Shown piece after piece: positions 7,748-15,296 of a DNA stretch of 64,000 bases. This DNA is from Myxococcus fulvus (lineage in GTDB: Bacteria; Myxococcota; Myxococcia; Myxococcales; Myxococcaceae): the NCBI RefSeq assembly GCF_900111765.1, contig NZ_FOIB01000008.1:62001-126000 (forward strand), given 5' to 3'. Below the pieces are notes generated by a model that searched no databases, was not told where the DNA came from, and worked only from the letters and a program-made list of their open reading frames with translations. A program made the position numbers and the translations under genes. How positions within the stretch are numbered: the first letter of the stretch is position 1; each line of letters opens with the position of its first letter.

Positions 7748-8245
7748 TCAGCCGACGAGCCGCTTGCCCTTGTTGCGCCGACGCTCGCGGACGTCGGAGC
7801 TGACCATGTCCACCATGCTCGTCCCCGCGATGCCGGCGACGGCGAGCCCGCCGAACATCACCACGTAGCTGGACACGCCCGCGCCACCGCACTCGACGCA
7901 CGCGATGGCCGGGTCGTCCGGCGCGTAGTGGACAGCCATCTTCGTGCCGGAGGCATACCGGCGCGTCAGCCGCTGCGCGTCCGGCAGCGCGCCCGTGTCG
8001 TTGCCGCCGAAGGAGACGGTGTCGGACGTGTAGTGGCTGCCACCCACCGAGTACTCGTAGCGCACCTCGGGGTGGAAGCGGGTGTTGCGCCGGTCGTGCA
8101 TCGTCTGCACGGACGAGGAGACGACGGTGCCCTCGGTGGTCGGCCACTGCTCGCTCGCATGCGCGCGGTACAGCAGGCGCCCGCCTCCATAGGCCAGCAT
8201 CGCGCCGAACAGCAGCATCAACCCCATCATCAATCCCTTCATCAT
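7748..8245 (-). CDS. DUF3592-type membrane protein
   Basis: 165 residues from the first of two adjacent ATGs (MMKGLMMG). An N-terminal membrane helix (residues 4-21) is followed by the extracytoplasmic core typical of DUF3592: EGTVVSSSV, then PEVRYEYSVGGSHYTSDTVSFG and a Y-x-P-x-x-P segment (VHYAPDDPAIA). A second helix near residues 128-148 (YVVMFGGLAVAGIAG) and a basic C-terminus (RERRRNKGKR) follow. The family has no assigned biochemical role. The longer upstream frame has no signal or domain and was rejected. Confidence 0.82.
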   Translation of the reverse strand: MMKGLMMGLMLLFGAMLAYGGGRLLYRAHASEQWPTTEGTVVSSSVQTMHDRRNTRFHPEVRYEYSVGGSHYTSDTVSFGGNDTGALPDAQRLTRRYASGTKMAVHYAPDDPAIACVECGGAGVSSYVVMFGGLAVAGIAGTSMVDMVSSDVRERRRNKGKRLVG

Positions 8246-8357
8246 CTCGGCCCGTCCTCGCGCTGGCCCTCGGGGGTTCCCGTATGGGCTCACGGTTCGC
8301 TTCCTGCAGTGCAGAAGGCGCGCCAGCATCTCTCCTCGGGGGCCATCATCCGGCGAT

Positions 8358-8410
8358 GGGGCAATTCGCCCCGCGTGGGGCGGTTCGCCCCATGCCCCTT
8401 CGCTTGGGGC
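8358..8410. promoter_or_regulatory. Three GC-rich inverted repeats upstream of cysQ
   Basis: GGGGC-AATTC-GCCCC (8358-8372) and GGGGC-GGTTC-GCCCC (8377-8391) are two copies of one palindrome 19 bp apart, followed by the reverse arrangement GCCCC-N7-GGGGC (8394-8410). They lie 39-91 bp before the cysQ ATG, between two divergent genes. An iterated operator fits best; overlapping RNA hairpins are possible. Confidence 0.5.
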
Positions 8411-8448
8411 TCCCCGGAATGCGTCAACGGGGGCAGACTGTGAGGACC

Positions 8449-9282
8449 ATGCCCTCCCTCGACACCGAGCTGGAAACCGCCCGTCGAATCGCCCGTGAAG
8501 CAGGCGCCGTGCTGCTCCAGGTCTACGCCACGCCCTTCGCGGTGGAGGACAAGGCGGGCGGGCAGGGGCCCGTCACGGAGGCGGACACCCGCGCCAATGC
8601 GCTCATCGTGGACGCGCTGCACAGGGCCTTCCCGAAGGACGGCGTGGTGGCGGAGGAGTCGGAGAACGACGCGGTGGCGACCCGCTTCGAGCGCTGCTGG
8701 TTCGTGGACCCGCTCGATGGCACCCAGGAGTTCGTCAATCGCAACGGTGAGTTCGCCATCCACATCGGTCTGGCCATCGGCGGCGAGGCGCGGCTGGGCG
8801 TCGTCTATCGGCCGGTGGGCGACAAGCTCTACTCGGGCGTGGTGGGGGAGGGCGGCTTCGTGGAGGAGGCGGGCGCGCGCCGGGCCCTGCGGGTGTCGGA
8901 CGTGGCGGAGCCCTCGGCATTGCGACTGGTGGTGTCGCGCTCGCATCGTTCGAAGCTGACGAACCAGGTGGTGGCGCGGCTGGGCATCACCCGCGAGCAG
9001 GAGTCCGGCTCGGTGGGCATCAAGTGCGGTCTGCTCGCGGAGTCCCTCGCGGACCTGTACCTGCATGTCAGCTCCAAGAGCTACCGCTGGGACAACTGCG
9101 CGCCGGAGGCGGTGCTGCGCTCCGCCGGCGGAATCCTCACGGACCTGGGCGGCACGCCGTATCGCTACAACACCGCGGAGCTGCAGAACCTGCGCGGCCT
9201 CCTGGCCTGCAACGCCGCGGCCTTCCCTCACGTTCAGCCCGTGGTCACCCGCTTCGCGCGCGAGGCGGGGCTGCTCGAGTAG
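8449..9282 (+). CDS. cysQ: 3'(2'),5'-bisphosphate nucleotidase CysQ (inositol monophosphatase superfamily)
   Basis: 277 residues. Metal-site motifs are complete: the Glu of VVAEES (residues 67-71), DPLDGT at 87-92 and WDNCAPEA near residue 210. The stretch DGTQEFVNRNGEFAIHIGLAI matches E. coli CysQ more closely than inositol monophosphatases. CysQ removes the 3' phosphate from PAP, the product of sulfate assimilation, and recycles it to AMP in the cytosol. The longer frame beginning at 8284 is rejected because it runs through the palindromes, and homology begins at MPSLDTEL. It converges with mug, 15 bp apart. Confidence 0.92.
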   Translation: MPSLDTELETARRIAREAGAVLLQVYATPFAVEDKAGGQGPVTEADTRANALIVDALHRAFPKDGVVAEESENDAVATRFERCWFVDPLDGTQEFVNRNGEFAIHIGLAIGGEARLGVVYRPVGDKLYSGVVGEGGFVEEAGARRALRVSDVAEPSALRLVVSRSHRSKLTNQVVARLGITREQESGSVGIKCGLLAESLADLYLHVSSKSYRWDNCAPEAVLRSAGGILTDLGGTPYRYNTAELQNLRGLLACNAAAFPHVQPVVTRFAREAGLLE

Positions 9283-9297
9283 GGGCTCCGACGTGCG

Positions 9298-9855
9298 TCA
9301 GCCTTCATCCGCCGCGTGGCGGAGCTGCGCGAAGAGTCTGGCCAGGTCGGGGAGCTGGTAGTGGGCATTGAGTCCGCTGGGATTCGGCAGCACCCACAGG
9401 CGCGTGTTCCCGAGCGTCTCCGGCTGGAGCCCGAGCTTCGCCTTGGGCCTCGCGAAGGCCGTGCGGTACGCCCCCACGCCCAGCACCGCGAGGAAGCGCG
9501 GCCGATGCCGCCGGACCTTGGCCTCCAGGGACTTCGCGCCCGTCCTCAGCTCCGAGTCGTCGAGCTGGTCCGCCGTCGCCGTCGCCCGGTCCACGACATT
9601 GGTGATTCCCAACCCGAACCCCAACAGCGCCCCCTGCTCCGAGGGCAGCAACTGCCGGGGCGTGAAGCCCGACTGGTGCATCGTCGGCCAGAAGCGATTG
9701 CCCGGCCGCGCGAAGTGGTACCCCACCACCACCGAGTACAGGCTGGGATTGATGCCGCAGAACAACACCCGCAACCCCGGGCCGATGAGGTCCGGCATGG
9801 TGCTGCCCGTGGCTGCGTCGAGCTCCTCGCGCGTGGGGCGCCGTGATGCGGGCAT
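9298..9855 (-). CDS. mug: G/U mismatch-specific DNA glycosylase (Mug)
   Basis: 185 residues, in the family's normal range. Both Mug active-site motifs are visible: GINPSLYS near residue 34, where the Asn activates water, and NPSGLNAHYQLP near residue 155, the loop that inserts into DNA. Mug excises uracil and ethenocytosine opposite guanine in double-stranded DNA. It has no partner genes here; it is transcribed divergently from pfkB, with 127 bp between the starts. Confidence 0.93.
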   Translation of the reverse strand: MPASRRPTREELDAATGSTMPDLIGPGLRVLFCGINPSLYSVVVGYHFARPGNRFWPTMHQSGFTPRQLLPSEQGALLGFGLGITNVVDRATATADQLDDSELRTGAKSLEAKVRRHRPRFLAVLGVGAYRTAFARPKAKLGLQPETLGNTRLWVLPNPSGLNAHYQLPDLARLFAQLRHAADEG

Positions 9856-9982
9856 GGGTCGCTTCTCTCACCCCTCTCACCCCATGACAACGCTTCGCTG
9901 GCGCCCGACGCGCCCGCTGGGGCACTCTGTCGCGATGCGTCCCCGTGGGGACGTCCACTTCTGATGGATGGAGACCCCGCCC

Positions 9983-10930
9983 ATGGCGCACATCGTGACG
10001 CTGACGCTCAACCCCGCCATCGACGTCGCGACGTCCGTGCCGGAAGTCACCCCGGAGCACAAGCTGCGCTGCGGCTCGGTGCGCAGGGACCCGGGTGGCG
10101 GCGGCATCAACGTGGCCCGCGTGGTGCGCGAGCTCGGCGGTGAGTCCATCGCCGTCTACACCCGCGGCGGCGCCACGGGCCTGCTCCTCGAGGAGCTGCT
10201 GGAGGAGAAGGGCCTGCTGCGCCGCTCCATCCCCGTGGAGGGCTCCACCCGCGAGAGCTTCACCGTCGCCGAGGGCAACAGCGCCCGCGAGTACCGCTTC
10301 ATCCTCCCCGGCCCCGTCCTCACCGAGCGCGAATGGCAGCGCTGCCTCGACGCCGTGGGCGAGGTGGCCCAGGGCGCCGCCTTCATCGTCGCCAGCGGCA
10401 GCCTGCCCCAAGGCGTCCCCGAGGACTTCTACGCGCGCGTCGCCAGGCTCGCCAAGAAGCTCGGCGTGCGCTGCGTGGTGGACACCAGCGGCACGGCGCT
10501 CGCCGCCGCCCTGGAGGAGGGCGTGTTCCTGGCCAAGCCCAACCGCCGCGAGCTGCGAGAGCTGACGGGCATGCAGGTGGAGCACCTGGACGCCCAGGCC
10601 TCGGCTGCCCGGGAGTTGGTCGCCCGGGGCCGCGCGCAGGTGCTCGCCGTCTCCATGGGCGCCGATGGCGCGCTGCTCACCACCCGCGACGTCCAGCTCC
10701 GCGCCTCGCCGCCTCCAGTGGAAACCCACAGCTCCGTCGGAGCCGGGGACAGCTTCGTGGCCGGGGTGACGCTGGCGCTCGCCCGGGGACAGTCCCTGGA
10801 GGAGGCCCTGCGCTGGGGCATCGCCTGCGGCACCGCGGCGCTCCTGTCCCAGGGGACCGACTTGTGCGCCCGGGCCGACGTCGAGCGTTTGTTCACGCTG
10901 GTGAAGGCGCTGCCCGTGGCGCGTTCGTAA
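9983..10930 (+). CDS. pfkB: PfkB-type 6-phosphofructokinase (ribokinase family)
   Basis: 315 residues. The whole protein follows E. coli PfkB: LTLNPAIDVAT at the start, HKLRC, the sugar-binding GGGGIN at 38-43, and the catalytic base Asp257 in SVGAGDSF. The reaction is ATP-dependent phosphorylation of fructose-6-phosphate; a 1-phosphofructokinase or tagatose kinase role cannot be ruled out from sequence. The second ATG is preferred because it aligns with the E. coli start; another ATG lies 15 bp upstream. The GT87-like gene follows 91 bp later on the same strand. Confidence 0.9.
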   Translation: MAHIVTLTLNPAIDVATSVPEVTPEHKLRCGSVRRDPGGGGINVARVVRELGGESIAVYTRGGATGLLLEELLEEKGLLRRSIPVEGSTRESFTVAEGNSAREYRFILPGPVLTEREWQRCLDAVGEVAQGAAFIVASGSLPQGVPEDFYARVARLAKKLGVRCVVDTSGTALAAALEEGVFLAKPNRRELRELTGMQVEHLDAQASAARELVARGRAQVLAVSMGADGALLTTRDVQLRASPPPVETHSSVGAGDSFVAGVTLALARGQSLEEALRWGIACGTAALLSQGTDLCARADVERLFTLVKALPVARS

Positions 10931-11021
10931 CCCGGGTGGGCCTTGCCTCCTCGGATGCCCGGCGAGCGGGGCGGCGGCATGTCTCGACAAGGATGGCCGG
11001 GATTGGACAGAGTGCGCTCGC

Positions 11022-12344
11022 GTGTCCGCCCCCACTCCGCCGCTCCCCGCTGATTCCCGTGTTCGCCTTGGCCCCTGGCATTGGGTCGCGCTCCTCGTCG
11101 GCGTGACGCCGCTCGTGGTGTATGCGTTCTCGCCGCGCGTCGGTGACCTGGACCTCTACTTCCGGACGGCGCGCGCGTTCCTCACCGGGGCCACGCCCAA
11201 CCAGGACTTCCGCTTCGAGTATCCGCCGTACGCGCTGCTCTGGTTCGTGCCGGCCGCGTGGCTGCGCTCCACGCAGTGGGAGTTCGTCCCCATGTTCGGC
11301 CTGCAGCTGGCCATCATGGACGGGCTCATCAAGTGGGCGCTCCTGCGCGAGGGCGCGCGGCGCTGGGGCCGGGAGTGGCGCTCGGTGGTCCCGTGTCTGG
11401 CGTACTCGGTGACGTCGTGGGCGGCGGCGCTCTACTACCTCAAGCGCTATGACCTCATCCCCGCGGTGTTGACGCTGGGCGCGCTGGTGGCGCTCGCGCG
11501 GCGGCGGGACGGGCTCGCGGGCCTGGCGCTCGCGGTGGGCATCGTGACGAAGCTCTACCCCGTGGTGCTGGTGCCGCTCGCGGTGGCGGTGTGCTGGAAG
11601 CGCGGCACGCTGGGCAAGCTGGTGATGGGATTGACGCTGGGCGTGGCGCCGTTGGTGCCGCTGAGCTTCGTGTGGCCGTGGTGGGGCTTCGCGTCGTTCC
11701 ACGTCGACCGGGGCCTGCAGGTGGAGTCGCTCGGCGCATCGCTGCTGTGGGCGGCGCACCACCTGGGGCTCGTCAAGGGCGTGCTCTGGGTGCACGCGCC
11801 CGCGGCGTACGAGCTGCACGGCGCCGTGGCCGAGGGCGTGAGGGTGACGACGCGCTGGCTGTGGGTGGTGGGCTCGCTGGGCATGGCGGCGCTGGGCATG
11901 TGGTCGGTGCGCCGCAAGATGCCGGAGCGGGTGGAGGACCTGGCCCGGCTGGCGCTGGGGCCGCTGGTGGCCTTCATCATCCTGAACCCGGTGCTCAGTC
12001 CCCAGTTCCTCACGTGGCTCATGGGCGCCGCGGCGCTGTCGCTCTTGTCCGGCTCGCGCTCGGTGGCGGTGCTCGTCCTGGTGGCCGCCATCCTGTCGCG
12101 AGGCGTCTTCGTGGGGCCCACGTACAAGTATGGGCTGGGCATCCCCCAGACGCTGCTGCTGCTCGCGCGCAACGGGCTGTTGATGGCCGCGGCGGTGCTG
12201 CTCGTGCGCGATGCGTGGCGCCGCGCCTCGGCGAGCAACGTTGCGCCGGGCACCTCCGCGCCGCCGGTGGACTTCATCCCCGTGGCGACGGAGCCGGTGG
12301 CCGTGGACCCTGCGAGCGTGGGGCTCGCGACTCAGCGCCGGTAG
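11022..12344 (+). CDS. GT87-like integral membrane mannosyltransferase
   Basis: 440 residues from a GTG start, with about ten hydrophobic segments. Hallmarks of the polyprenol-phosphate-mannose-dependent transferases (GT87/DUF2029, GT-C fold) are the acidic loop after helix 1 (VGDLDLYFRTARAFLTG) and FRFEYPPYALLWF. They add mannose to lipid-linked glycans from the outer face of the membrane; the acceptor is unknown. The C-terminal ~45 residues are soluble and Pro/Val-rich. The last 13 bp overlap the end of the converging amidohydrolase gene. No other glycan genes are adjacent. Confidence 0.8.
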   Translation: MSAPTPPLPADSRVRLGPWHWVALLVGVTPLVVYAFSPRVGDLDLYFRTARAFLTGATPNQDFRFEYPPYALLWFVPAAWLRSTQWEFVPMFGLQLAIMDGLIKWALLREGARRWGREWRSVVPCLAYSVTSWAAALYYLKRYDLIPAVLTLGALVALARRRDGLAGLALAVGIVTKLYPVVLVPLAVAVCWKRGTLGKLVMGLTLGVAPLVPLSFVWPWWGFASFHVDRGLQVESLGASLLWAAHHLGLVKGVLWVHAPAAYELHGAVAEGVRVTTRWLWVVGSLGMAALGMWSVRRKMPERVEDLARLALGPLVAFIILNPVLSPQFLTWLMGAAALSLLSGSRSVAVLVLVAAILSRGVFVGPTYKYGLGIPQTLLLLARNGLLMAAAVLLVRDAWRRASASNVAPGTSAPPVDFIPVATEPVAVDPASVGLATQRR

Positions 12345-13609
12345 GGCACGCCGCCCTTCATCACCCAGCGCACGCGGCGCACGGCGGAGATGTCCTTCGT
12401 GGGCTCTCCGTCCACGGCGACCAGGTCCGCGAGGAGCCCCGGCTTCACCTGCCCGAGCGCGTCCTCGCGGTGCAGCATCCGCGCGTTGCCGGACGTGGCC
12501 GCCTGGAGCACCTGCGCGGGCGTCATGCCGTACTCCACCATCAGCTCCAGCTCGCGCGCGTTCTCTCCATGCGCGAAGACGCCCGAGTCTCCGCCCACGC
12601 ACATGGGGACCCCGGCCGCGAGCGCCGCGCGGAAGCTGACCTTCTTGGCCTGGATGGCGGCGGGCTCCGGGTCCACGCCCTTCTTCCAGCCGTGGTAGCG
12701 GTAGAGCGCGTCGCCGGCCGCGAGCGTGGGGCAGAAGAAGACGCCGCGCTGGGCCATGAGGCGGAAGACCTCCGTCGTGCCGCCGTCGCCGTGCTCGATG
12801 CTCTCCGCGCCGGCGAGCACCGCGCGGCGCATGCCCTCGGGCGTGCTGGCGTGCACAGAGACGGGGCGGCCGCCGTCGCGCGCGGTGTCGACGATGCGCT
12901 TCATCTCGTCGAGCGAGTAGGTGGGGCGCGCCTCGCCCCCGGGGCCCCAGCGGTAGTCGCCGTAGACCTTCACCCAGTCCGCGCCCCGGCCCATCTGTTC
13001 GCGCACCGCGCGCACCAGCGCGTCCTCACCGTCGGCCTCCTCGGCGCCCTGGGGGACGTGCCACTCGGGGGCGAAGCCCTTGGGGCCATAGGTGCCGCTG
13101 GCCACCAGCGCGCGCGTGGCCACGAGCAGTCGGGGACCGGGGATGATGCCCTGCTGGATGGCCTGCTTGAGGCCGACGTCCGCGTCACCCGCGCCCTCGG
13201 TGCCCAAGTCGCGCGCGGTGGTGAAGCCCGCGAGCAACGTCGCCTTCGCGTGCTGGGTGGCCCGGGCCACGCGCAGGGCCAGGGCCTCCTTCAGCACCTG
13301 GTCGTTCCAGTTCGCCTCGTTGTACGGGTGGAGGAAGAGGTGGGAGTGGCCCTCGATGAGCCCGGGCAGGAGCGTGGCGCCGGCGAGGTCGACCACCTCG
13401 GCGCCCTCGGGGACCTGGACCTGGCCAGCGGGGCCGGCGGCGGTGATGCGCTCACCGGTGACGACCACCACCCAGCCCGCGTGGGGCTTCGCGGTGACGC
13501 CGTCGAAGACGCTCGTGGGTCGGAGCACATAGCTCCTGGGGGGCGTGGGGCTCGCGGGCTGCTGGGCCGAGGCCGTGGTGACGACGAGGGCGAGGAGGAG
13601 GGCGCGCAT
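12332..13609 (-). CDS. Secreted amidohydrolase (imidazolonepropionase / Xaa-Pro dipeptidase-like)
   Basis: 425 residues with a Sec signal peptide (MRALLLALVVTTASA). The metal-dependent hydrolase signature includes the HSH pair at residues 88-90 (GLIEGHSHLFLHP), the Lys of ADWVKVYGDY that is often carboxylated, VSVHASTPEG, ESIEHGDG, and the late Asp in CVGGDSGV. Such exported amidohydrolases are common in myxobacteria and usually cut peptides or cyclic amides; the substrate is not predictable. A lone gene, tail to tail with the GT87-like gene. Confidence 0.88.
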   Translation of the reverse strand: MRALLLALVVTTASAQQPASPTPPRSYVLRPTSVFDGVTAKPHAGWVVVVTGERITAAGPAGQVQVPEGAEVVDLAGATLLPGLIEGHSHLFLHPYNEANWNDQVLKEALALRVARATQHAKATLLAGFTTARDLGTEGAGDADVGLKQAIQQGIIPGPRLLVATRALVASGTYGPKGFAPEWHVPQGAEEADGEDALVRAVREQMGRGADWVKVYGDYRWGPGGEARPTYSLDEMKRIVDTARDGGRPVSVHASTPEGMRRAVLAGAESIEHGDGGTTEVFRLMAQRGVFFCPTLAAGDALYRYHGWKKGVDPEPAAIQAKKVSFRAALAAGVPMCVGGDSGVFAHGENARELELMVEYGMTPAQVLQAATSGNARMLHREDALGQVKPGLLADLVAVDGEPTKDISAVRRVRWVMKGGVPYRR

Positions 13610-13774
13610 GGCGGTGCCGGGGAGTGGGTGTGGGGGAGGGGATGATGGCGCGCCACCAGGAGAGGGGCCACTTCGCCGCCCGCGTGGTGTGGGGACAAGC
13701 GGGGCTGAGGGGCCGCTTCAGCGCGGCTCATCGACGGCGCTGCCGGGGGGCGCGCGGATGGTTAGAGGGAGGGC

Positions 13775-14083
13775 ATGGCCCGAAACGAGAACGTCAACGC
13801 GTTGTTGCCGGTCGAGGTCGAGTTCCAGAAGGAGAAGGCGTCCGCGCTCAGGCGCACCGGCGAGAAGGTGGAGAAGGCGCTCGCGGCGCTGGCCCTCGCG
13901 GAGCGGGAGCTGTTGGCGTCCCAGGGGGCGGCGCGTGCGGCGCGCCATGCGCGCTACCGGGAGGTCCGCAAGGAGGCGGAGCTCCAGCGGTGGAACCTCA
14001 TGGTGCAGCGCGAGGCGTGCGGCATCCGGAACAACCGGGAGCTGGACCTGGTGTACCCGATGCCGCCGCTGGTTCGCGAATGA
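13775..14083 (+). CDS. Small charged helical protein, function unknown
   Basis: 102 residues. The central part (about 17-75) is rich in Ala, Glu, Lys and Arg without prolines and reads as a coiled coil (EKVEKALAALALAERELLAS). No signal peptide, cysteine pair or catalytic motif is visible. The ATG follows a GGGAGGG stretch that can serve as ribosome binding site. Third-position GC supports coding. It stands between divergent and convergent single genes, so context gives no clue. Confidence 0.65.
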   Translation: MARNENVNALLPVEVEFQKEKASALRRTGEKVEKALAALALAERELLASQGAARAARHARYREVRKEAELQRWNLMVQREACGIRNNRELDLVYPMPPLVRE

Positions 14084-14093
14084 CTCGGGCGGC

Positions 14094-14468
14094 TCAGGGG
14101 GTGGAGCGCCAGGCGGCGACGGCGAGCAGGGCCCAGCCGGCGAGGAAGCCCAGGCCGCCCAGGGGGGTGATGGCGCCCAGGGCGCGCACGCCGGAGAGCG
14201 CGAGCGCGTAGAGGCTTCCGGAGAACAGGAGGATGCCCACGAGCATGGCCCAGCCCGCACCATTGAGCAGGGGCGCGGGGCGCAGGGTGCCCAGCAGTCC
14301 GACGGCGATGAGGCCGAGCGCGTGGTACATGTGGTAGCGCGCGCCGGTCTCGAAGATGACGAGCAGGTCCGGGGAGAGCCGGGACTTGAGGCCATGGGCC
14401 CCGAAAGCTCCCGCCGCCACGGACAGGAACGCGTTCACAGCACCCAGGACGAGCCACCACCGCATCAT
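14094..14468 (-). CDS. DUF423 (YgdD-like) small integral membrane protein
   Basis: 124 residues with four transmembrane helices. The conserved start of the family is present (WLVLGAVNAFLSVAAGAFGAHGLK), as is the central FETGARYHMYHALGLIAVG. The first of two ATGs is chosen because an AAGG-type site precedes it at a good distance; a much longer upstream frame runs through the SET gene and is rejected. The role of the family is unknown. It diverges from the SET-domain gene across 96 bp. Confidence 0.9.
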   Translation of the reverse strand: MMRWWLVLGAVNAFLSVAAGAFGAHGLKSRLSPDLLVIFETGARYHMYHALGLIAVGLLGTLRPAPLLNGAGWAMLVGILLFSGSLYALALSGVRALGAITPLGGLGFLAGWALLAVAAWRSTP

Positions 14469-14564
14469 CGTGCGCCTTTCATCGAGAGTCCGACTGGTGC
14501 ACGCTACACCGGCAGTTGATGGAGCGTCCCGGCCGACGTGAACTCCGGGCCGCTCATACTCCGC

Positions 14565-15212
14565 ATGACATCCCCCAATTTCGTTCCTTCCTCCAAGCCT
14601 CTCCCCTTCGAGCTGCGTCCGTCGTCCATCCAGGGCACGGGTGCGTTCGCCACGCGCCGTATCCGCAAGGAAGAGCGCCTCATCGAGTACGTCGGCGAGC
14701 GCATCAACCAGGCGGAGGCCGACCGCCGCTACGACGACGAGGCGATGGGTCGCCACCACACCTTCCTGTTCAACCTGGACAGCAAGACGGTGCTCGACGC
14801 CGGCACCCTTCACAACGAGTCGCGCTACATCAACCACTCGTGTGATCCGAACTGCGAGGCGCTCATCGACAAGAAGCGCATCTACATCTTCGCCCTGCGC
14901 GACATCGCCGTCGGGGAGGAGCTGGTCTACGACTACGCCTACGAGCGCACCCCGGAGATGGATGCGGAGTCCGAGGCGCTGTACGTGTGCCGCTGTGGCT
15001 CGCCCAAGTGCCGGGGGACCATCCTCGCCCCGGTGAAGCCCGCTCCCGCGAAGAAGAAGGCCGCGAAGAAGAAGGCCGGCGCGAAGAAGGGGACGAAGTC
15101 CGCGTCGAAGACTCGCTCGGCGAAGAAGCCCGTGAAGGGCAAGACGTCGAAGACAGCGAAGTCGACGAAGGGCAAGAAGTCCGCCGGCGGTCGCAAGCGC
15201 CTGGCGGGGTGA
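14565..15212 (+). CDS. SET-domain protein methyltransferase with histone-H1-like tail
   Basis: 215 residues. The SET domain spans about 13-150: GTGAFATRRI at the S-adenosylmethionine entry, the pseudoknot core RYINHSCDPNC (87-97), GEELVYDYAY (117-126) and a post-SET zinc motif CRCGSPKC (142-149). Residues 155-215 are a tail of Lys, Ala, Ser and Thr, about one third lysine, with AKKK and SAKK repeats like histone H1 or bacterial histone-like proteins. SET enzymes methylate protein lysines. The tail could bind DNA, be a substrate in cis, or both; this is inference. The start ATG is preferred over a GTG 27 bp upstream. Divergent from DUF423. Confidence 0.9.
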   Translation: MTSPNFVPSSKPLPFELRPSSIQGTGAFATRRIRKEERLIEYVGERINQAEADRRYDDEAMGRHHTFLFNLDSKTVLDAGTLHNESRYINHSCDPNCEALIDKKRIYIFALRDIAVGEELVYDYAYERTPEMDAESEALYVCRCGSPKCRGTILAPVKPAPAKKKAAKKKAGAKKGTKSASKTRSAKKPVKGKTSKTAKSTKGKKSAGGRKRLAG

Positions 15213-15228
15213 GGTGACGTCGATGAGG

Positions 15229-15250
15229 CCCGGCGGCGGTGTGCCGGGCT
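15229..15250 (+). terminator. Hairpin after the SET gene
   Basis: GCCCGGC and GCCGGGC form a perfect 7-bp stem with an 8-base loop, 16 bp after the SET stop codon and followed by ttcactt. It separates the SET gene from the converging protease gene. Confidence 0.5.
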
Positions 15251-15296
15251 TCACTTCGGGGGGAGCCCGGCTGGCTGAGGGGCGGGGAATCAGGGA

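Noticed and set aside
14094..15254. 386-residue minus-strand frame joining DUF423 to an upstream extension
   Set aside because: The extension runs antisense through the SET gene; DUF423 homology begins at the internal ATG-ATG.
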